NCBI RefSeq assembly: GCF_028372415.1
Contig: NC_092877.1
Location: 387,239,342-387,303,341, forward strand
Direction of reading: 5' to 3'
DNA: 64,000 nt
Origin: Notamacropus eugenii
Lineage: Eukaryota; Chordata; Mammalia; Diprotodontia; Macropodidae
Shown here: positions 52,646-62,909 of the stretch, piece after piece
Layout: the number at the start of each line of letters is the position of its first letter
Position numbering within the stretch: the first letter of the stretch is position 1
The notes under the pieces: generated by a model
Told to the model about the DNA's origin: nothing
Database searches by the model: none
Seen by the model: the letters and a program-made list of their open reading frames with translations, nothing else
Position numbers and translations under genes: made by a program

Positions 52646-54120
52646 GGGTGCCTCCTAGGCACGCTCAGAACAGCACTTGAGTGTTCGGACTGATCTCCCC
52701 ACTGTCCTCCGCTACCCACCGACGGCGCCTACTTCCTGCCTGGCAGGGACCTGAGCCTCTGGGAGCTCTGGGCAGGGGCTCCAGTGGGAGTTTGGGGACT
52801 AGACCCCAGCTGAAGAGAAGGGACTTTGTCTTCCTTTGCTCCAGGGCAGGGATCGTAAAGGGCAAGAGGCCGAAGTGAGGAGCTGACGGAGGCACTGGGA
52901 GAAGAAAGTTCCCCAAAGGCTAATGGACGACCCTAAAACGGAACTGTCACGGAGCTCGGTCTTGCTGGCATCTAGGTCTGCCAAGCAGAAGGGGCGAACC
53001 GGGGGTGACGTTTCACCCAGCGGCTGCAGCCGAACGTTCACGCGTGGATGCTGAGCAGCTTTCCATCCGTGAAAGCGTCTTTCCCTCGGTCTCGGCCGGG
53101 CGCTGCTCCACCCTGCCCTCCGCCCACGAGCACGGCGTTTCCATGGAGAAGACGCGGCGCGTGGAAGGCGACCGTCCCATCCCAGCCTTCTTCGGACTCT
53201 TGCCTTGGATCTAGTGCAGACGTCGCATTTAGGGTTAGGGTTAGGGTTCCTCACTTCCGCTGAAACGTTGGGGGGACCCCTGAGCTCCACGCTTCCGTGG
53301 ACCCCAAATGTAGAAATGCGCTCTGGACGTTCCCCGAGGTCCGGAACATGCGGCCAGAACTCGAGTGGGAGCTGCAGCCTGGGCGGACGGTGGCATCTCG
53401 CCTCTGCTTTAGCCCGGGACAGCCTCGGATGGGCGCAGGGAAGCTTGACCTGGCCGTCTGGTCACTGAGTCGCCTCTCCCGGGGTCTGGCTTCCTGTCCT
53501 AGCCCTGCTGGACCTTCTGGCTCCAGGTCCCAGAGCCGGCCCATCTGGGGGCGCTGCCAGAGGCGGAGGGAGGGTCAGAAGAAGGTGGAGGCTGGCCCTG
53601 AGCTCGAGAACTCGGACACTTTTCCCCTTCTCTTGCCTCCACGTCGGCAGAGGATCCAAGAGGCCTCTGGAAAGCCGGGCGTCGGGGACAGCGCTCCGCA
53701 GACGGTGGCGGCCGCGTGCCAGTGGAACCCTCGGTGGGCGCCGAAATCTGAAGGGCAGGTGGCTTCCAAACGTCCCGAGCTGTTCTTTTTTTCCCCAAAA
53801 CCATTTAGAAATGGAAAAATCATCCCAGGCTCATGGCCAGACGAGCCCTGGGCAGCTGGAGCGGGCCTGGTCAGCGCGCCGGCCCCCGCCCGAGGCTGGA
53901 AATAACGTTGAACCAGATTCAGGGAGGCTCACTGGCCCCTCCAGTCTCCCACCCCGGGAGCCGGGTAGAAGCGGGGACCAAGGCAAGACTGCGGGGGAGG
54001 ACGGAAGCACCTGCCTGGCCCCCGCTGTGGCGGTGACGCTTCCTAAAGTCCGTCTGACCAGGTCACCCCTGCTCCATCAAGGCCAAGTGCTTTCTGCTTT
54101 GGGAGTTCACGCGCGGCTTC
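52550..54120. promoter_or_regulatory. CpG island upstream of MELTF
   Basis: About 1.5 kb in which CG dinucleotides are frequent (for example GACGCGGCGCGTGGAAGGCG near 53150 and GGCGGCCGCGTGCCAG near 53708) while flanking DNA is CpG-poor. It lies 1.5-3 kb upstream of the MELTF start codon. It may be a MELTF or an antisense promoter. A 202-codon plus-strand frame at 53297-53905 runs through it but shows no recognisable domain and is probably an artefact of high GC. Confidence 0.7.
53229..53248 (+). repeat. Interstitial telomeric repeat in the CpG island
   Basis: Three perfect TTAGGG units plus TT. It lies within the CpG island. Confidence 0.85.
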
Positions 54121-54645
54121 AAAATATTTAAGTACTGTTTATTTTTAAGCAGGATTGATAGGACTGGGTTTTATGGGGTGAGTTGTGGATGACTGAGGCG
54201 GGTGGCCGAGTGGGGTGACAGGAGCAGGAATGCTTAGAAGGGGCAGAGTTTGAGGGAAAAGAGGGGGTTCTGTTTTGGACACCCCCTGAGAATATGGAGA
54301 AGGCAGCGGGTGGTGTGGTCCTGGAGCGCAGAAGGGAGATGGGGCACTTGGAGAGATCTGAGCATCACCTGCCTAGAGCTGCATGCGGTAAGGAGCAGAG
54401 GCTCCCGAGAGACGGAGACGCTAGTGGATCCCAGACGCCTCTTTCATCTTCCTTTCTTCACTAAGCTCACTTCTTCCTCGACTGCTCCAAGTAGGCCCTT
54501 GGCTCCATTCTGGATACAGTTTTCTCAGAGTGTCTTCCTGTCTTCAGCATTCTCTTTGGCTCTCAACTGCTGTGGCCCCTCTCTGGACCCCAGGGTTGAT
54601 CTCCTTGGCATATGTAACCAGGCAGGTTTTGTATTATAGAGGAGT
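54121..54645. other. Intergenic stretch between CpG island and repeat
   Basis: Nothing recognised. Moderately GC-rich, no repeat match and no coding evidence. Confidence 0.55.
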
Positions 54646-54647
54646 CA

Positions 54648-55090
54648 AGTCAACCAGCATTTATTAGACATCTTCTGAGTGCCAGACCCTGGGCTAAGCA
54701 CCAGGGAGGCAAAGAAAAACAAAAGACAGTTCTTGTCCCCAAGGAGCTCATGATCTAATGGACTACCCAGTACAAACAAGATACTTCCAGGATAAATTTA
54801 AGGTTATCCCAGGGGGAAGCAACTGTCCCTAAGGGACTTTGGGTAAGGCTCCTTGCAGAAGATAAAATTTGAGTGGGATTTGAAAGAAGTCAGGAGGCAA
54901 AGTGAGGAGAGAAAGCATTCCAGGCATGGGGTACAGCCAGTGCAAATGTCTGGAGGTTGGAGATGCAGGATCCAGTGTTACTGGATCAAAGGGTACATGA
55001 CAGGAAACGTGTAAGAAGACTGGAAAGATAAGAAGGGGCTTTAAGAGTTAAGCAGGATCTTTTACCTTTGATGCTAGGGTATTATTAAAT
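54648..55090 (+). repeat. Recurrent long repeat, third copy (head)
   Basis: CAACCAGCATTTATTAGACA, AGTGCCAGACCCTGGGCTAA, CAAGGAGCTCATGATCTAAT, AGCATTCCAGGCATGGGGTA, TACTGGATCAAAGGGTACAT and GTGTAAGAAGACTGGAAAGA give the head of the family in good order. It is truncated at its 3' end. Confidence 0.7.
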
Positions 55091-55119
55091 GGGGGAGACA
55101 CTGGGCCGTAGTCAGATCA

Positions 55120-55255
55120 CAGTCATTCTAGACCCCTTTCTCCCTTACAGAGGTTTTCTTCACAACACAGCCCCTGTGAGGAAAGGATGGGATGCCCATG
55201 CCTCGGAGAGGCAAACTGACTTGCCACAGTCAGACAGCTGGGACCACTTCATCAG
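55120..55255 (+). repeat. MIR-like SINE fragment
   Basis: AACACAGCCCCTGTGAGG and GAGAGGCAAACTGACTTGCC, then CAGTCAGACAGCTGG, resemble the MIR core. Confidence 0.5.
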
Positions 55256-55479
55256 AAACACGGAGCAGGGGAAGAGGGATTTTTTTAAGGGTCCTCAGCC
55301 TTCATGGTGAGCAGACCAGTGGGTCCAAGGAGGGCTGGCTGAGTTCTAGGCAGGGCCTCCATGGGCAGCAGTACTGTGTGTCCACTTGGTTCCAGCAGAT
55401 GGTGCCAGAGTCTGGCCAGGTGTCCTCCCTCCTGGCTGGGCAAGGAGGCAGGCTGGAATCTGCTCCCCTCCCACCCTCG

Positions 55480-55634
55480 GCCCTCCCTATGGGGAGGGGT
55501 CTGATGGGCACATAAGTAGCAAGGAACCAGAGTGCTGGAACCAGGGCTGCCCAGGGACCAGGGGAGGTGGAGACTGACAGAGGACTGGTGAGCAGCACAG
55601 TCTGCAGTGGGGGCAAAGGATCACACACCTGACC
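55480..55634 (+). promoter_or_regulatory. Probable MELTF promoter and 5' UTR
   Basis: Upstream of the MELTF start codon is a G-rich stretch (GGGGAGGGG, near 55493) followed by ACATAAGTAGC at about 55509, a weak TATA-like element some 120 nt before the ATG. That spacing would give a short 5' UTR. The start-codon context is GACCATGA, acceptable for initiation. No transcription start can be proved from sequence alone, and a CpG island 1.5 kb further upstream is an alternative promoter. Confidence 0.35.
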
Positions 55635-55683
55635 ATGAGGACCCTCTGCAGTGTCATTGGGCTGCTCCTCTCCTTCCAGGCAG
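55635..55683 (+). CDS. MELTF: MELTF exon 1 coding part: signal peptide
   Basis: ATG opens [16 protein letters not shown], a short signal peptide with a basic N-end and a leucine-rich core. It ends at GTAAGG with one base of the next codon. Human begins differently (MRGPSGALWLLLALR), as signal peptides usually do, so the assignment rests on the hydrophobic pattern, the in-frame join to exon 2 and the residue numbering that follows. Confidence 0.88.
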
Positions 55684-58600
55684 GTAAGGACCCCCTCCCA
55701 GTCCAGAGGTGGCTGGCAGCAGGCAGGAGTGACAACCTCAGACCTGCGGCACTCGGCCCAGGGACATACGGGAGGCAGAGCGAAGCTGGGCCTTGGACTC
55801 AATCCTGGGTCTTGTTCTGTCTCAACCTCAGTCACTAGCTGGGTACTGCAGCTGAGCCCGGCTTGTCAGCAGAGATGAACAGGCAGGGGAAGAGGAGGGG
55901 CCTCAATGCAGCTGCCCCTGGTGGAGGGAAGCCCTTGGGGCATAGCCTTGGAGCCTGGGGGCAGAGCATGAGCAGAGCCTAGACATTCCTGGGTCTTGGC
56001 TCTGAGCAGAATGGCTCAGCAGGACTGCTCTTCCAGAGGTGAATGGGGTCTCAACTAACCTCTAGTGTACCCATAACCGTTCTAAGCTCCCAGGGGCTCC
56101 CAGTCCAGTGGGGGAGATAGGGCAGAGATGAAGCATCTTCTTCGAGGAGGAGCCAGGGGTCTTGGAGCCCTGGACCTAGTGGGATATTGCACAGATGGTG
56201 GGTTGTGAGGCAAAGATAACTTTTGAGGTTCCCCCTACAGTGATTTTGTGGCTCCCAGGTCCCCCACTCTGATCTTGACAGGCTGTTTGGAGGGTGGAAG
56301 GACAATTCTCCTGCAAACAGCTGAAGCACTTTGGAGAACTTTTTTCCCCTCAAGCCCCTCCACCCATGAGAGGCCAATTGGGCCTGCAGCTAGGGGGAAT
56401 CTGGGGGGAACTGTCCAAAGAAGTCCAGAGGCCCTGCCCTCCCCTGCCCTCCCACAGCCTTGGGGATGAGTGAGCTGAAGTGGTGTGCCATCTCGGACCC
56501 AGAGCAGGAGAAATGTGTGGCTATGGCAGCAGCCTTCAAGGAAGCCGGCCTCCAGCCGTCTCTCAGCTGCGTCCTGGGGGCCTCAGCTGACCACTGCATC
56601 CGCCTCATCGAGGTATGCCCCCCGAAAGTGCCTCTGGACATGATGGGTAGGCTCAGCTCTCCCCAAAACTGAGTGACTGTGTGCCCCAAGAAGTGGGGGC
56701 CCTGGGGGGCCTGGCTCAGAAGGCACAGGAGGGACACCTGTCAGAAGCCAACAGTAAGGAGCTGGTCTGGGGAGGTTATCCTCCCCCTCTCACCTCTGGC
56801 TACTAACCAAGAACGTCCCACCCTGTGCTGTCAGGCCAGAGATGATGGACCTGGATGGGACTAGCAGGGTAGGACCCCCAAGAGTCCCAAATATCGTCTG
56901 AATTCAAGGCAGATGGACAAAGAGGAGTGGGGAGGGCTGGACAATGGATGGGCCCTGGCTTTGGAATCTACATCTCTGCCACAAGCAGGCAAACCATGGG
57001 AGTCCAGGCAGGGCCTCCCTGTCCCAGGGCTGCCCCCCTATCCAGCCCAGCATCATCAGTGCCTGCTGTGTGCTTGGCACTGGGCTGGGGCTGAGGAGAG
57101 AAGAGGAAAAATCAAGGCAGTCTTGGCCCTCCAATGCTCCAGAGGGGAGGCTGAGAATGGGTGCAGTCATAGGGTGGGGGGGATGGGAGGGCAACCCCTG
57201 AGCTGGGCCTTGAATCCTGGGAAAGAAGGGGGCAAGGGAGGATCCTCTAGGCCTGGGGGCCCACAAAGGTGGGGGATGGAGTGCCTCTTTGGGGCAGGGG
57301 GCCCAGGCTCTGCCATCCTCAACTCTCCTGGGTTAAGCCAAAGGAATGAGCCTCTAAGTGGGGAATTGCCAAAGGCAGTTTGAACCTGAAAGCAAATGTG
57401 AGCACCCTCTCAGGGCCTCTCTGTCACAGGGACTTTCTGGGGAGAAGCAGGTGGCTCTGGGAGACTTGGGGGGACCCGTAGAGAGAGATGAGGGTGGGAT
57501 CAGGAGCAAGGGAGAGGAGGTGAGGGGGGGGTCGCTGCTGTGGGAGGGAGGATGGGCTGCAGGGGGAGGAGGTCACTCCTGTCTGCCCCAGGGACAGTGC
57601 CTGGAGGTCTCCTGGCAAAGGCAGGATGGCCCTTGGAGGGCCATAGCCAACTGACTCACTCCAGGATCCTGACTATCCTGTGACTAGTGAGGTCTCCTTC
57701 TGTGTCTGGGCTCAGACCCCGGATGTTCTCAGACCCCAGGACCTCGAGGCTCAATTCTAGGACTACTGAGAGCCTGCTTCCCAGAGGTTCCTGCATTTTC
57801 AAGACCTGAAGGCTGAGGACCTCCTGGTCTAATGAGTTACCTAATCAGATGGGGGAGATTTGAGGACAGTCATAAAGGTTGGGGGAAAGGAGGGATTAAG
57901 TACTGATTAAGCCCCTACTGTGTACCAGAGCCTGTCCTTTGCAGGGCTGTCCCATTGGAGGAAGGGAGTGGGAGGCCAGCCTGAGCTGGGCTGGGGGCAT
58001 TTGGAGGACACAGCCTTCCGAGGTGCTCGGGGCCCTGAAGGCTGCCCTGGAGGCCCCCACACACTCCCTGCCCTGCTCCTGAACAGGTCAAGAAGGCAGA
58101 TGCCATTACGCTGGACGGGGGAGCCATCTACGAGGCTGGGAAATACTATAACCTGAAGCCCGTGGTGGGCGAAATGTATGATCAAGGTACTGGCACAGCA
58201 GAACCCTGTCAGCAGAGCCCAGGGGAGGCTAGGCTGAGGCCTGGCCTCCAGAGGGAGAGACCACATAGTGGGGGTGGGGAGGGGGTCTCCTTGGTCACCC
58301 CCACGCTGGGTGGCCAGGTCTTGGAAAAGAAGTTCAGCTCCCTGACCTGGGGGGCATCCCTGGAGCCTGCGGGAGGCCAGGATTGCCTTTAACAAAGGTT
58401 TCAGTCCCAAATGGTGAAAATCCCAGGCTTGGGGTGGAGAAGGCTAAATCCTGAGTGCCCATGACTTGTGTCCTCGGGGTCACATCCTGCACCTGGTGCC
58501 TCTGACCGCCTTCCCCTCCCCTCTCAAGGCAGCCCTAAGACAGAGGCACCTAAGAAGGATGATAGCTTCCATTTTACAGATGAGGAAACTGAGGCTCATT

Positions 58601-61600
58601 TTAAACTCAGATCCTCTGACTCTGCATTCAGAGCTCCCCCTCCATGGCTCAGGCCCTATCTGCCTCCCCCCCACCCATGTATCCTGCTTGCCCTTTACCC
58701 TGCTCCCTCCCTTACTGTGGCTCTGCCCCTGCCCTGCTGCCCGCCCCATGATGCCCTTCCTCTGCTCTGCCCTCCAGAGGCTGGCACCTCTTACTATGCT
58801 GTGGCTGTGGTCAGAAGGAACTCCTCCCTGAGTATTGACCAGTTGCAAGGGGCGAGGTCCTGCCATACTGGCATCAACCGCACAGTGGGCTGGAATGTGC
58901 CTGTGGGCTACCTGGTGGAGAGCGGACGCCTTTCGGTGATGGGTTGCGACATGCTGAGAGGTGAGGCATAGGAGCTGCCCAGGCCAAGCCCGTGCTCCTT
59001 CCTGGGGGTACGGAAAAGACAGGGTCCTAAGAGGTGGAGAGGAGGAAGAAGGGTCTTCCAGGCTGCAGGATGGCAGGCCGGAGTGAAGATGGGAGGGGGA
59101 TGCATGCAGGTGCGGAAGGGCCAGGGAGGCAGCCGTGTTCGAGCACTGGGGATCACCCTCCCAGGAAGACCCTGCTCCAAACATTCCTGTTTCTATCCAG
59201 GGTAGCCCCCGCCTACCAGCCTCACCAGCCTCGGTATGGACCCCATTCCTCCCTTTCCCTCCCACCGCTGCTGGGCACACACACCCTCCTGGTCGCCTTT
59301 GGTCTCCTCCAGTCTCTCTGTCCCCCACCTAGCTGCCAAAGTCATCTTCCGTGCCCTGCCCAAAGATCCTCGGGGGCACCTTCTTGCCTCTAGGATAGAA
59401 TGCCAGCTCTTTACTTGGAGATTTAAAGCCCCTCACTGGGTGTCTAAATCCCAGGGCTAATCACATCCCATGTGCTCCAAATTAACCAGGCTCTGGGCAG
59501 TTCCCTATTGGTACCATTCCATCTCCCACCTCCAGACCTTTGCCCAGGCCATTTCTATACCCAGAATGTCTTCTCTAGTGCTCACTCCCTCCCCATTATC
59601 TGCATTTACTCATCTGCACAAAAGGATCGAGCATTTTTATCATGTGCCAGGCACTGCGTTAGCATTTACAGATACGATCTCCTCAGAGTGTACCTCTGGT
59701 TTGTCTCCCAGAAACAAGAATAGTTTGGGGTTTTTCAAATGTTTTTGAATCCCCAGTGCCCTGAACTTAGTGGCTGCTTAGCCAGTAATTGTTGAATAAA
59801 TGTTTGATGAAATCAGTCAACAAATATTCATCGAGCATCTACCACATGCCATGAGGCCCTGGAGGTGCCAGGACAAAGAGTTACCCCATCGCAGGCAATG
59901 AGGACCAGGCTATGTTTCCACAGAATAAGCATGAAGTGAATCCTACAGATCCATATGCTCACTCAGTATGGTGGCCGGTTGGGAGGAAAGGCGCTGGGAG
60001 CTGGAAGACTGGGGATGAGCTGTCAGAAAAAGCAGAAGTGAATGGGGGTGCGGGGCGGGTCTTCAAAACTCAGAGAGTGAAAGGAGAGAGAGTGTGTGGT
60101 CAGCAGGACCGAATACCTGAGAAGGACAGAGAAGGGTTGGTCCTGAGAAAGGACCAGCAGCTCGGGCAGTGAGAGATCCCTGGTACTGGAGAGGCTGTGA
60201 TGAGTGTGGGAGAGGAGAGGAAGGGAAGCTAGAGGGGAGAGGGAAGAGGGTGACTGAAAGGGGAGAGGGAGGCTGAGAGGGGAGAGGGAGCGAGGCCGAG
60301 AGGAAAGACTGCCGTGGCAGCGAAAGAGAGGAGAAACCAAGGTTTGAGCCCCAGGAGTGAAGGCTCACCAGGGGTGGGGGAGACTCGGACTTATGCAAAG
60401 GCAGGAGGGGCAGACCCAGGACAGGAAGAAGCTAGAGCTGGGTTGGGGGCAGATAGAGGAGCTGGAGGGGCCCTGTGCTGGGGAGGGTGGGCGGGAGCAT
60501 AGATCTCCTTTCCAAGAAGGGTGGCCCCATTGTCACAGACTCAGAGTAGGATCAGAGGGCCAGGAGGGAGCTCGTGTGGAGTGGCCACGTTATTCTCATA
60601 ATGTCAGACACAAGTCAGGAAAGATGTGCTTTGCATCCTGCCGCCGACACTAGTTTTATGATAAGGAGCCAGTCCTTGAAGCCCTCTGTGCCTTGGTTTC
60701 CCCATCTGTACAACACGAATATGCCATGCTAGTGGGGTCAGGTGTCCTAAGGCATGATCCAAGGGTCAGGGATTAGGCTATAAATCCAAGGGAGTGGGAC
60801 TGGTCTGTGGGGTTTGTATCTCTTCCTTGGGGCCACAGGGAGCCACTGAAGGCTGGGGGGAGCCAGGTGAAGTGGGTGTATCTGAGGCATCAGCCTTTAC
60901 CTGAGGGGTGAGGGTGGGCTGCAGGCACAGCATGGAGCCCTTCAGGAGATCCCACAGTGGGCTCCAACTCAGAGTACCCCCCACCAAACCACCTGTGGGC
61001 TGATGGGGTGAAATCTCAAAGGCTGAGTCCAAGTCCCTGAGAAGTTGGGAGAAGGGCCTGGATGCCCCAGAAGCCTGCCTGGAGGAGGGCGGAGAGGAAG
61101 AAGAGGGGTGGGGCAGGGGAAGCCGGGAGAGGAGTGAGGATACCGGGGATCCTGTGTGCCAGGGGCCTGAGAAGCCAGGCAGAGCAGCTGTGAGTCTCCA
61201 GCTCTCTGGGGGAGAAATCCCAAGGCCTCTGGTTCAGGCGGGTTCCTTCATCAGGGAGGCGATGCTTCTCCATGGACCATCTGGTTCTGAGGCTCATGAC
61301 AGCCCTGGAGAGGTGACAGTCCCCTCTGCAGGTGGAAAGACCAAGATTCAGAGGTTGCTGACTTGCCCTGGGTCCCAGGGTCCAGGGGGGATTCCAGCCC
61401 ACTTCCGAGGCCAGGGCCAGAGCATTTCTCTCTCTGTATTTGCATAACAGACATTTTTCATCCTCTCAGAGAGAACAGGGTCCCTGGCTCAGGGACTGGC
61501 CCCACTCCCCTGCCCCAGGGCTGGGCAGACTCACTGACTCCTGCCTTCTCTCTCCTGCAGCGGTCAGCAGCTACTTTGGGGGCAGTTGTGTCCCTGGAGC

Positions 61601-62909
61601 CGGGGAGACCAGCTATGCGGACTCCCTTTGCAGGCTGTGCAGGGGAGACGCTGCTGGGGAGGGAAGGTGTAGCAAGAGTCCCCTGGAGAGATATTACGAT
61701 TACAGTGGGGCCTTCAGGTAAGAGGGACAGCCTAGCCAGCTGCTGGGAGTAGGATGCTCAGAGGGCTTAGACAGATGGCCGGGCAGGGGCCTGCCTATGA
61801 GAGGGAGGGGCTGGCAGGGTGGACACCACAGAGGAAAGGGGAGGGGCAAAGTCACATCCATGGGACCATATAAAAGCAGGACAGCTCAAGTGTCATTCCA
61901 GGGCACCTCCTGTTCCCAGGGCTCTGACCAAGAATCCAGCCACAGCCATGCAATCTCATTTTTCTGGGCATTATCACCTTGGACAAGTCACAAAGCAGAA
62001 AAATCAGAAGGGCCATCCTGCCCAATGCCCTCACTCTCTCTTTATGTGTTCCAGGAAAGGATCTGGGTATTTCTTTATACCACAGTTACTTTCCATGGCA
62101 GCTGCCCAAATGCTACCCTTCCATAGGGAGCCCTGGGGGCAGGGATTTGGAAGAACAAGGCTTGAGTTGCCACGGGTCTCAGAGGACTTTCTAGAACTGG
62201 GGGCATGGACATGTGTGTCAAAGTCATGAGGTCCTGGGAGAGTCCCAAAGGTCTTCTATAGGATATCTCGAACCCAGGTGTGAGACTTGACACATCCCTA
62301 TTCCAGCTGATCTGATTCAGTTCAACCCAGGACATTCTGTCCTGATGAAGACAGTCTCAGTGGTCTGGCCAAGATCATTTTGGATCCTGGCTGTTGTCCT
62401 GGGCACCTCCTTCCCAGTTCAGTGTCTTCTGTAAATGTGAGAAGCATGTAAATGGCCCATGGGCACTCTGCTGGAGACCTCCAGCTGGGGCATGGAGGAA
62501 CCATGAGTAAGGACGCTAAGTCCAGCTGTTCTGGAAGCGGCCGGGTCTGAACCCATCTCCTGGTGCTGACATCGGCAGCTCCCACTGCCTCTTCCACACT
62601 TCCAGAGGGCCCCTGTTATACCAGGTTAATGACCCTGTAAACCATGTAATAGGAAAGAAGGCGTTGGAGGAACCTGGGCTGGCCTTTGGGGCTGAGTCTT
62701 CCTTTCCCAGATGTCCACTCCCAGAAGCTGGCTCCTCCTTGCCCTGTCTCCTGGACCTTGTGGATCCCAGGTGCCCAGTGCATGCTCAGGACCCTGAGGC
62801 AGGCATTGGGCACTGTGCTCCTCCTCTCCTTCGTGTTCCAGGTGCCTGGCTGATGGAGCAGGAGATGTAGCATTTGTAAAGCACAGCACAGTTCTGGAGA
62901 ACACAGATG
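55635..62909 (+). CDS. MELTF: MELTF (melanotransferrin) 5' part, spliced coding region, 6 exons in window
   Basis: Melanotransferrin is a GPI-anchored member of the transferrin family whose N-lobe binds one ferric ion. Six exons join in frame: 55635-55683, 56458-56612, 58087-58186, 58778-58960, 61561-61717 and 62842-62909. They encode a signal peptide and residues up to about 238 of the N-lobe, ending in [11 protein letters not shown]. With the ATG at 55635, Asp78, Tyr107, Arg136 and Tyr210 fall exactly where the metal ligands and anion-binding Arg sit in human melanotransferrin, which supports the start and every junction. The rest of the N-lobe (including the His ligand), the C-lobe and the GPI signal lie beyond the window. 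The position directly downstream of DLG1 agrees with the human order. Confidence 0.96.
55684..56457 (+). other. MELTF: MELTF intron 1
   Basis: A 774-nt GC-rich intron, GTAAGG to CCCACAG. No repeat or coding sequence recognised. Confidence 0.85.
56458..56612 (+). CDS. MELTF: MELTF exon 2: start of N-lobe
   Basis: This exon encodes [40 protein letters not shown] and then [11 protein letters not shown]. The [10 protein letters not shown] pattern is the conserved opening of every transferrin lobe, and the cysteines pair in the family. The acceptor is CCCACAG and the donor GTATGC. The exon ends in phase 0. Confidence 0.96.
56613..58086 (+). other. MELTF: MELTF intron 2
   Basis: It has possible heads of the recurrent long repeat near 57050-57245 and 57895. 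The rest is G-rich and unassigned. Confidence 0.8.
57045..57245 (+). repeat. Possible recurrent long-repeat head
   Basis: TCAGTGCCTGCTGTGTGCTT, GGCACTGGGCTGGGG, CAGTCTTGGCCCTCCAATGC and GAGCTGGGCCTTGAATCC resemble the head of the family. Confidence 0.35.
58087..58186 (+). CDS. MELTF: MELTF exon 3: N-lobe with Asp iron ligand
   Basis: This exon encodes [20 protein letters not shown] and then [13 protein letters not shown]. The aspartate of TLDGG is residue 78 and corresponds to the Asp iron ligand of transferrins (Asp63 in serum transferrin). The acceptor is GAACAG and the donor GTACTG. The exon is preserved nearly residue for residue against human. Confidence 0.96.
58187..58777 (+). other. 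MELTF: MELTF intron 3
   Basis: It contains a MIR core at 58555-58630 and a pyrimidine-rich 3' portion that serves as the polypyrimidine tract for the next exon. Confidence 0.85.
58555..58630 (+). repeat. MIR core fragment
   Basis: CCATTTTACAGATGAGGAAA followed by CTGAGGCTCATTTTAAACTC is the conserved CORE of MIR. Confidence 0.75.
58778..58960 (+). CDS. MELTF: MELTF exon 4: N-lobe with Tyr ligand and anion site
   Basis: This exon encodes [40 protein letters not shown] and then [20 protein letters not shown]. The first Tyr of SYYAV is residue 107, an iron ligand; the Arg of GINRTVGW is residue 136, which holds the synergistic carbonate in transferrins. SCHTG is the family signature. INRT is also an N-glycosylation sequon. 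The acceptor is CTCCAG and the donor GTGAGG. Confidence 0.97.
59330..59810 (+). repeat. L2 LINE 3' region, interrupted by a SINE-like piece
   Basis: AGGATAGAATGCCAGCTCTT, CCATCTCCCACCTCCAGACC, TTTGCCCAGGCCATTTCTAT and, after a SINE-like block at 59620-59700, AATTGTTGAATAAATGTTTG form an L2 3' part. Confidence 0.6.
59812..60205 (+). repeat. Possible recurrent long-repeat head
   Basis: GTCAACAAATATTCATCGAG, CATCTACCACATGCCATGAG and GAGGTGCCAGGACAAAGAGT parallel the first 80 nt of the 54648 copy. It then degrades. Confidence 0.4.
60190..60310. repeat. GGAGAGGGA-rich low-complexity tract
   Basis: Several near-copies of GAGAGGGGAGAGGGAG-type sequence, a purine-rich minisatellite-like tract. Confidence 0.65.
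60650..60720 (+). repeat. MIR-like SINE fragment
   Basis: CTCTGTGCCTTGGTTTCCCC and ATCTGTACAACACGAAT correspond to the MIR head. Confidence 0.5.
61290..61390 (+). repeat. MIR-like SINE fragment
   Basis: GTGGAAAGACCAAGATTCAG and GTTGCTGACTTGCCCTGGGT match the MIR core (ACTGAGGCTCAGAGAGG to CTTGCCC). Confidence 0.5.
61561..61717 (+). CDS. MELTF: MELTF exon 5: N-lobe with second Tyr ligand
   Basis: This exon encodes [40 protein letters not shown] and then [13 protein letters not shown]. Tyr210, in YYDYSGAF, matches the second tyrosine iron ligand (Tyr188 of serum transferrin). The CRLCRGD motif and the cysteine spacing fit the N-lobe disulfides. The acceptor CTCCTGCAG follows a strong pyrimidine tract; the donor is GTAAGA. 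Confidence 0.97.
61718..62841 (+). other. MELTF: MELTF intron 5
   Basis: It contains an L3/CR1 fragment on the minus strand (62265-62455). Otherwise nothing recognised. Confidence 0.85.
62265..62460 (-). repeat. L3/CR1-like LINE fragment
   Basis: On the plus strand GGCCAAGATCATTTTGGATC and TCTTCTGTAAATGTGAGAAG are the reverse complement of the L3/CR1 region that encodes the end of the reverse transcriptase. Confidence 0.7.
62842..62909 (+). CDS. MELTF: MELTF exon 6: N-lobe hinge region
   Basis: A 68-nt exon encoding [20 protein letters not shown] and then [13 protein letters not shown] is one of the most conserved transferrin segments. The acceptor is TGTTCCAG and the donor GTGGGT, with a Gly codon split across the junction. 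It is the last MELTF exon I could find here; no match to the next segment (KTLPSWGQ in human) is present before 64000. Confidence 0.95.

Larger units (their letters stand above)
58961..61560 (+). other. MELTF: MELTF intron 4
   Basis: A 2.6-kb intron with an L2 3' portion (59330-59810), a possible long-repeat head (59812-60200), a G/A-rich stretch (60190-60310) and MIR pieces at 60650-60715 and 61290-61385. Other parts are unassigned. Confidence 0.8.

Noticed and set aside
53297-53905. 202-codon plus-strand frame in the CpG island
   Set aside because: High GC lowers stop frequency. No domain, splice pattern or plausible start context supports a gene, and composition matches non-coding CpG island.
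58480-59328. 282-codon minus-strand frame
   Set aside because: It overlaps MELTF exon 4 on the other strand and shows no recognisable protein features. It is the antisense shadow of a conserved exon plus GC-rich intron.
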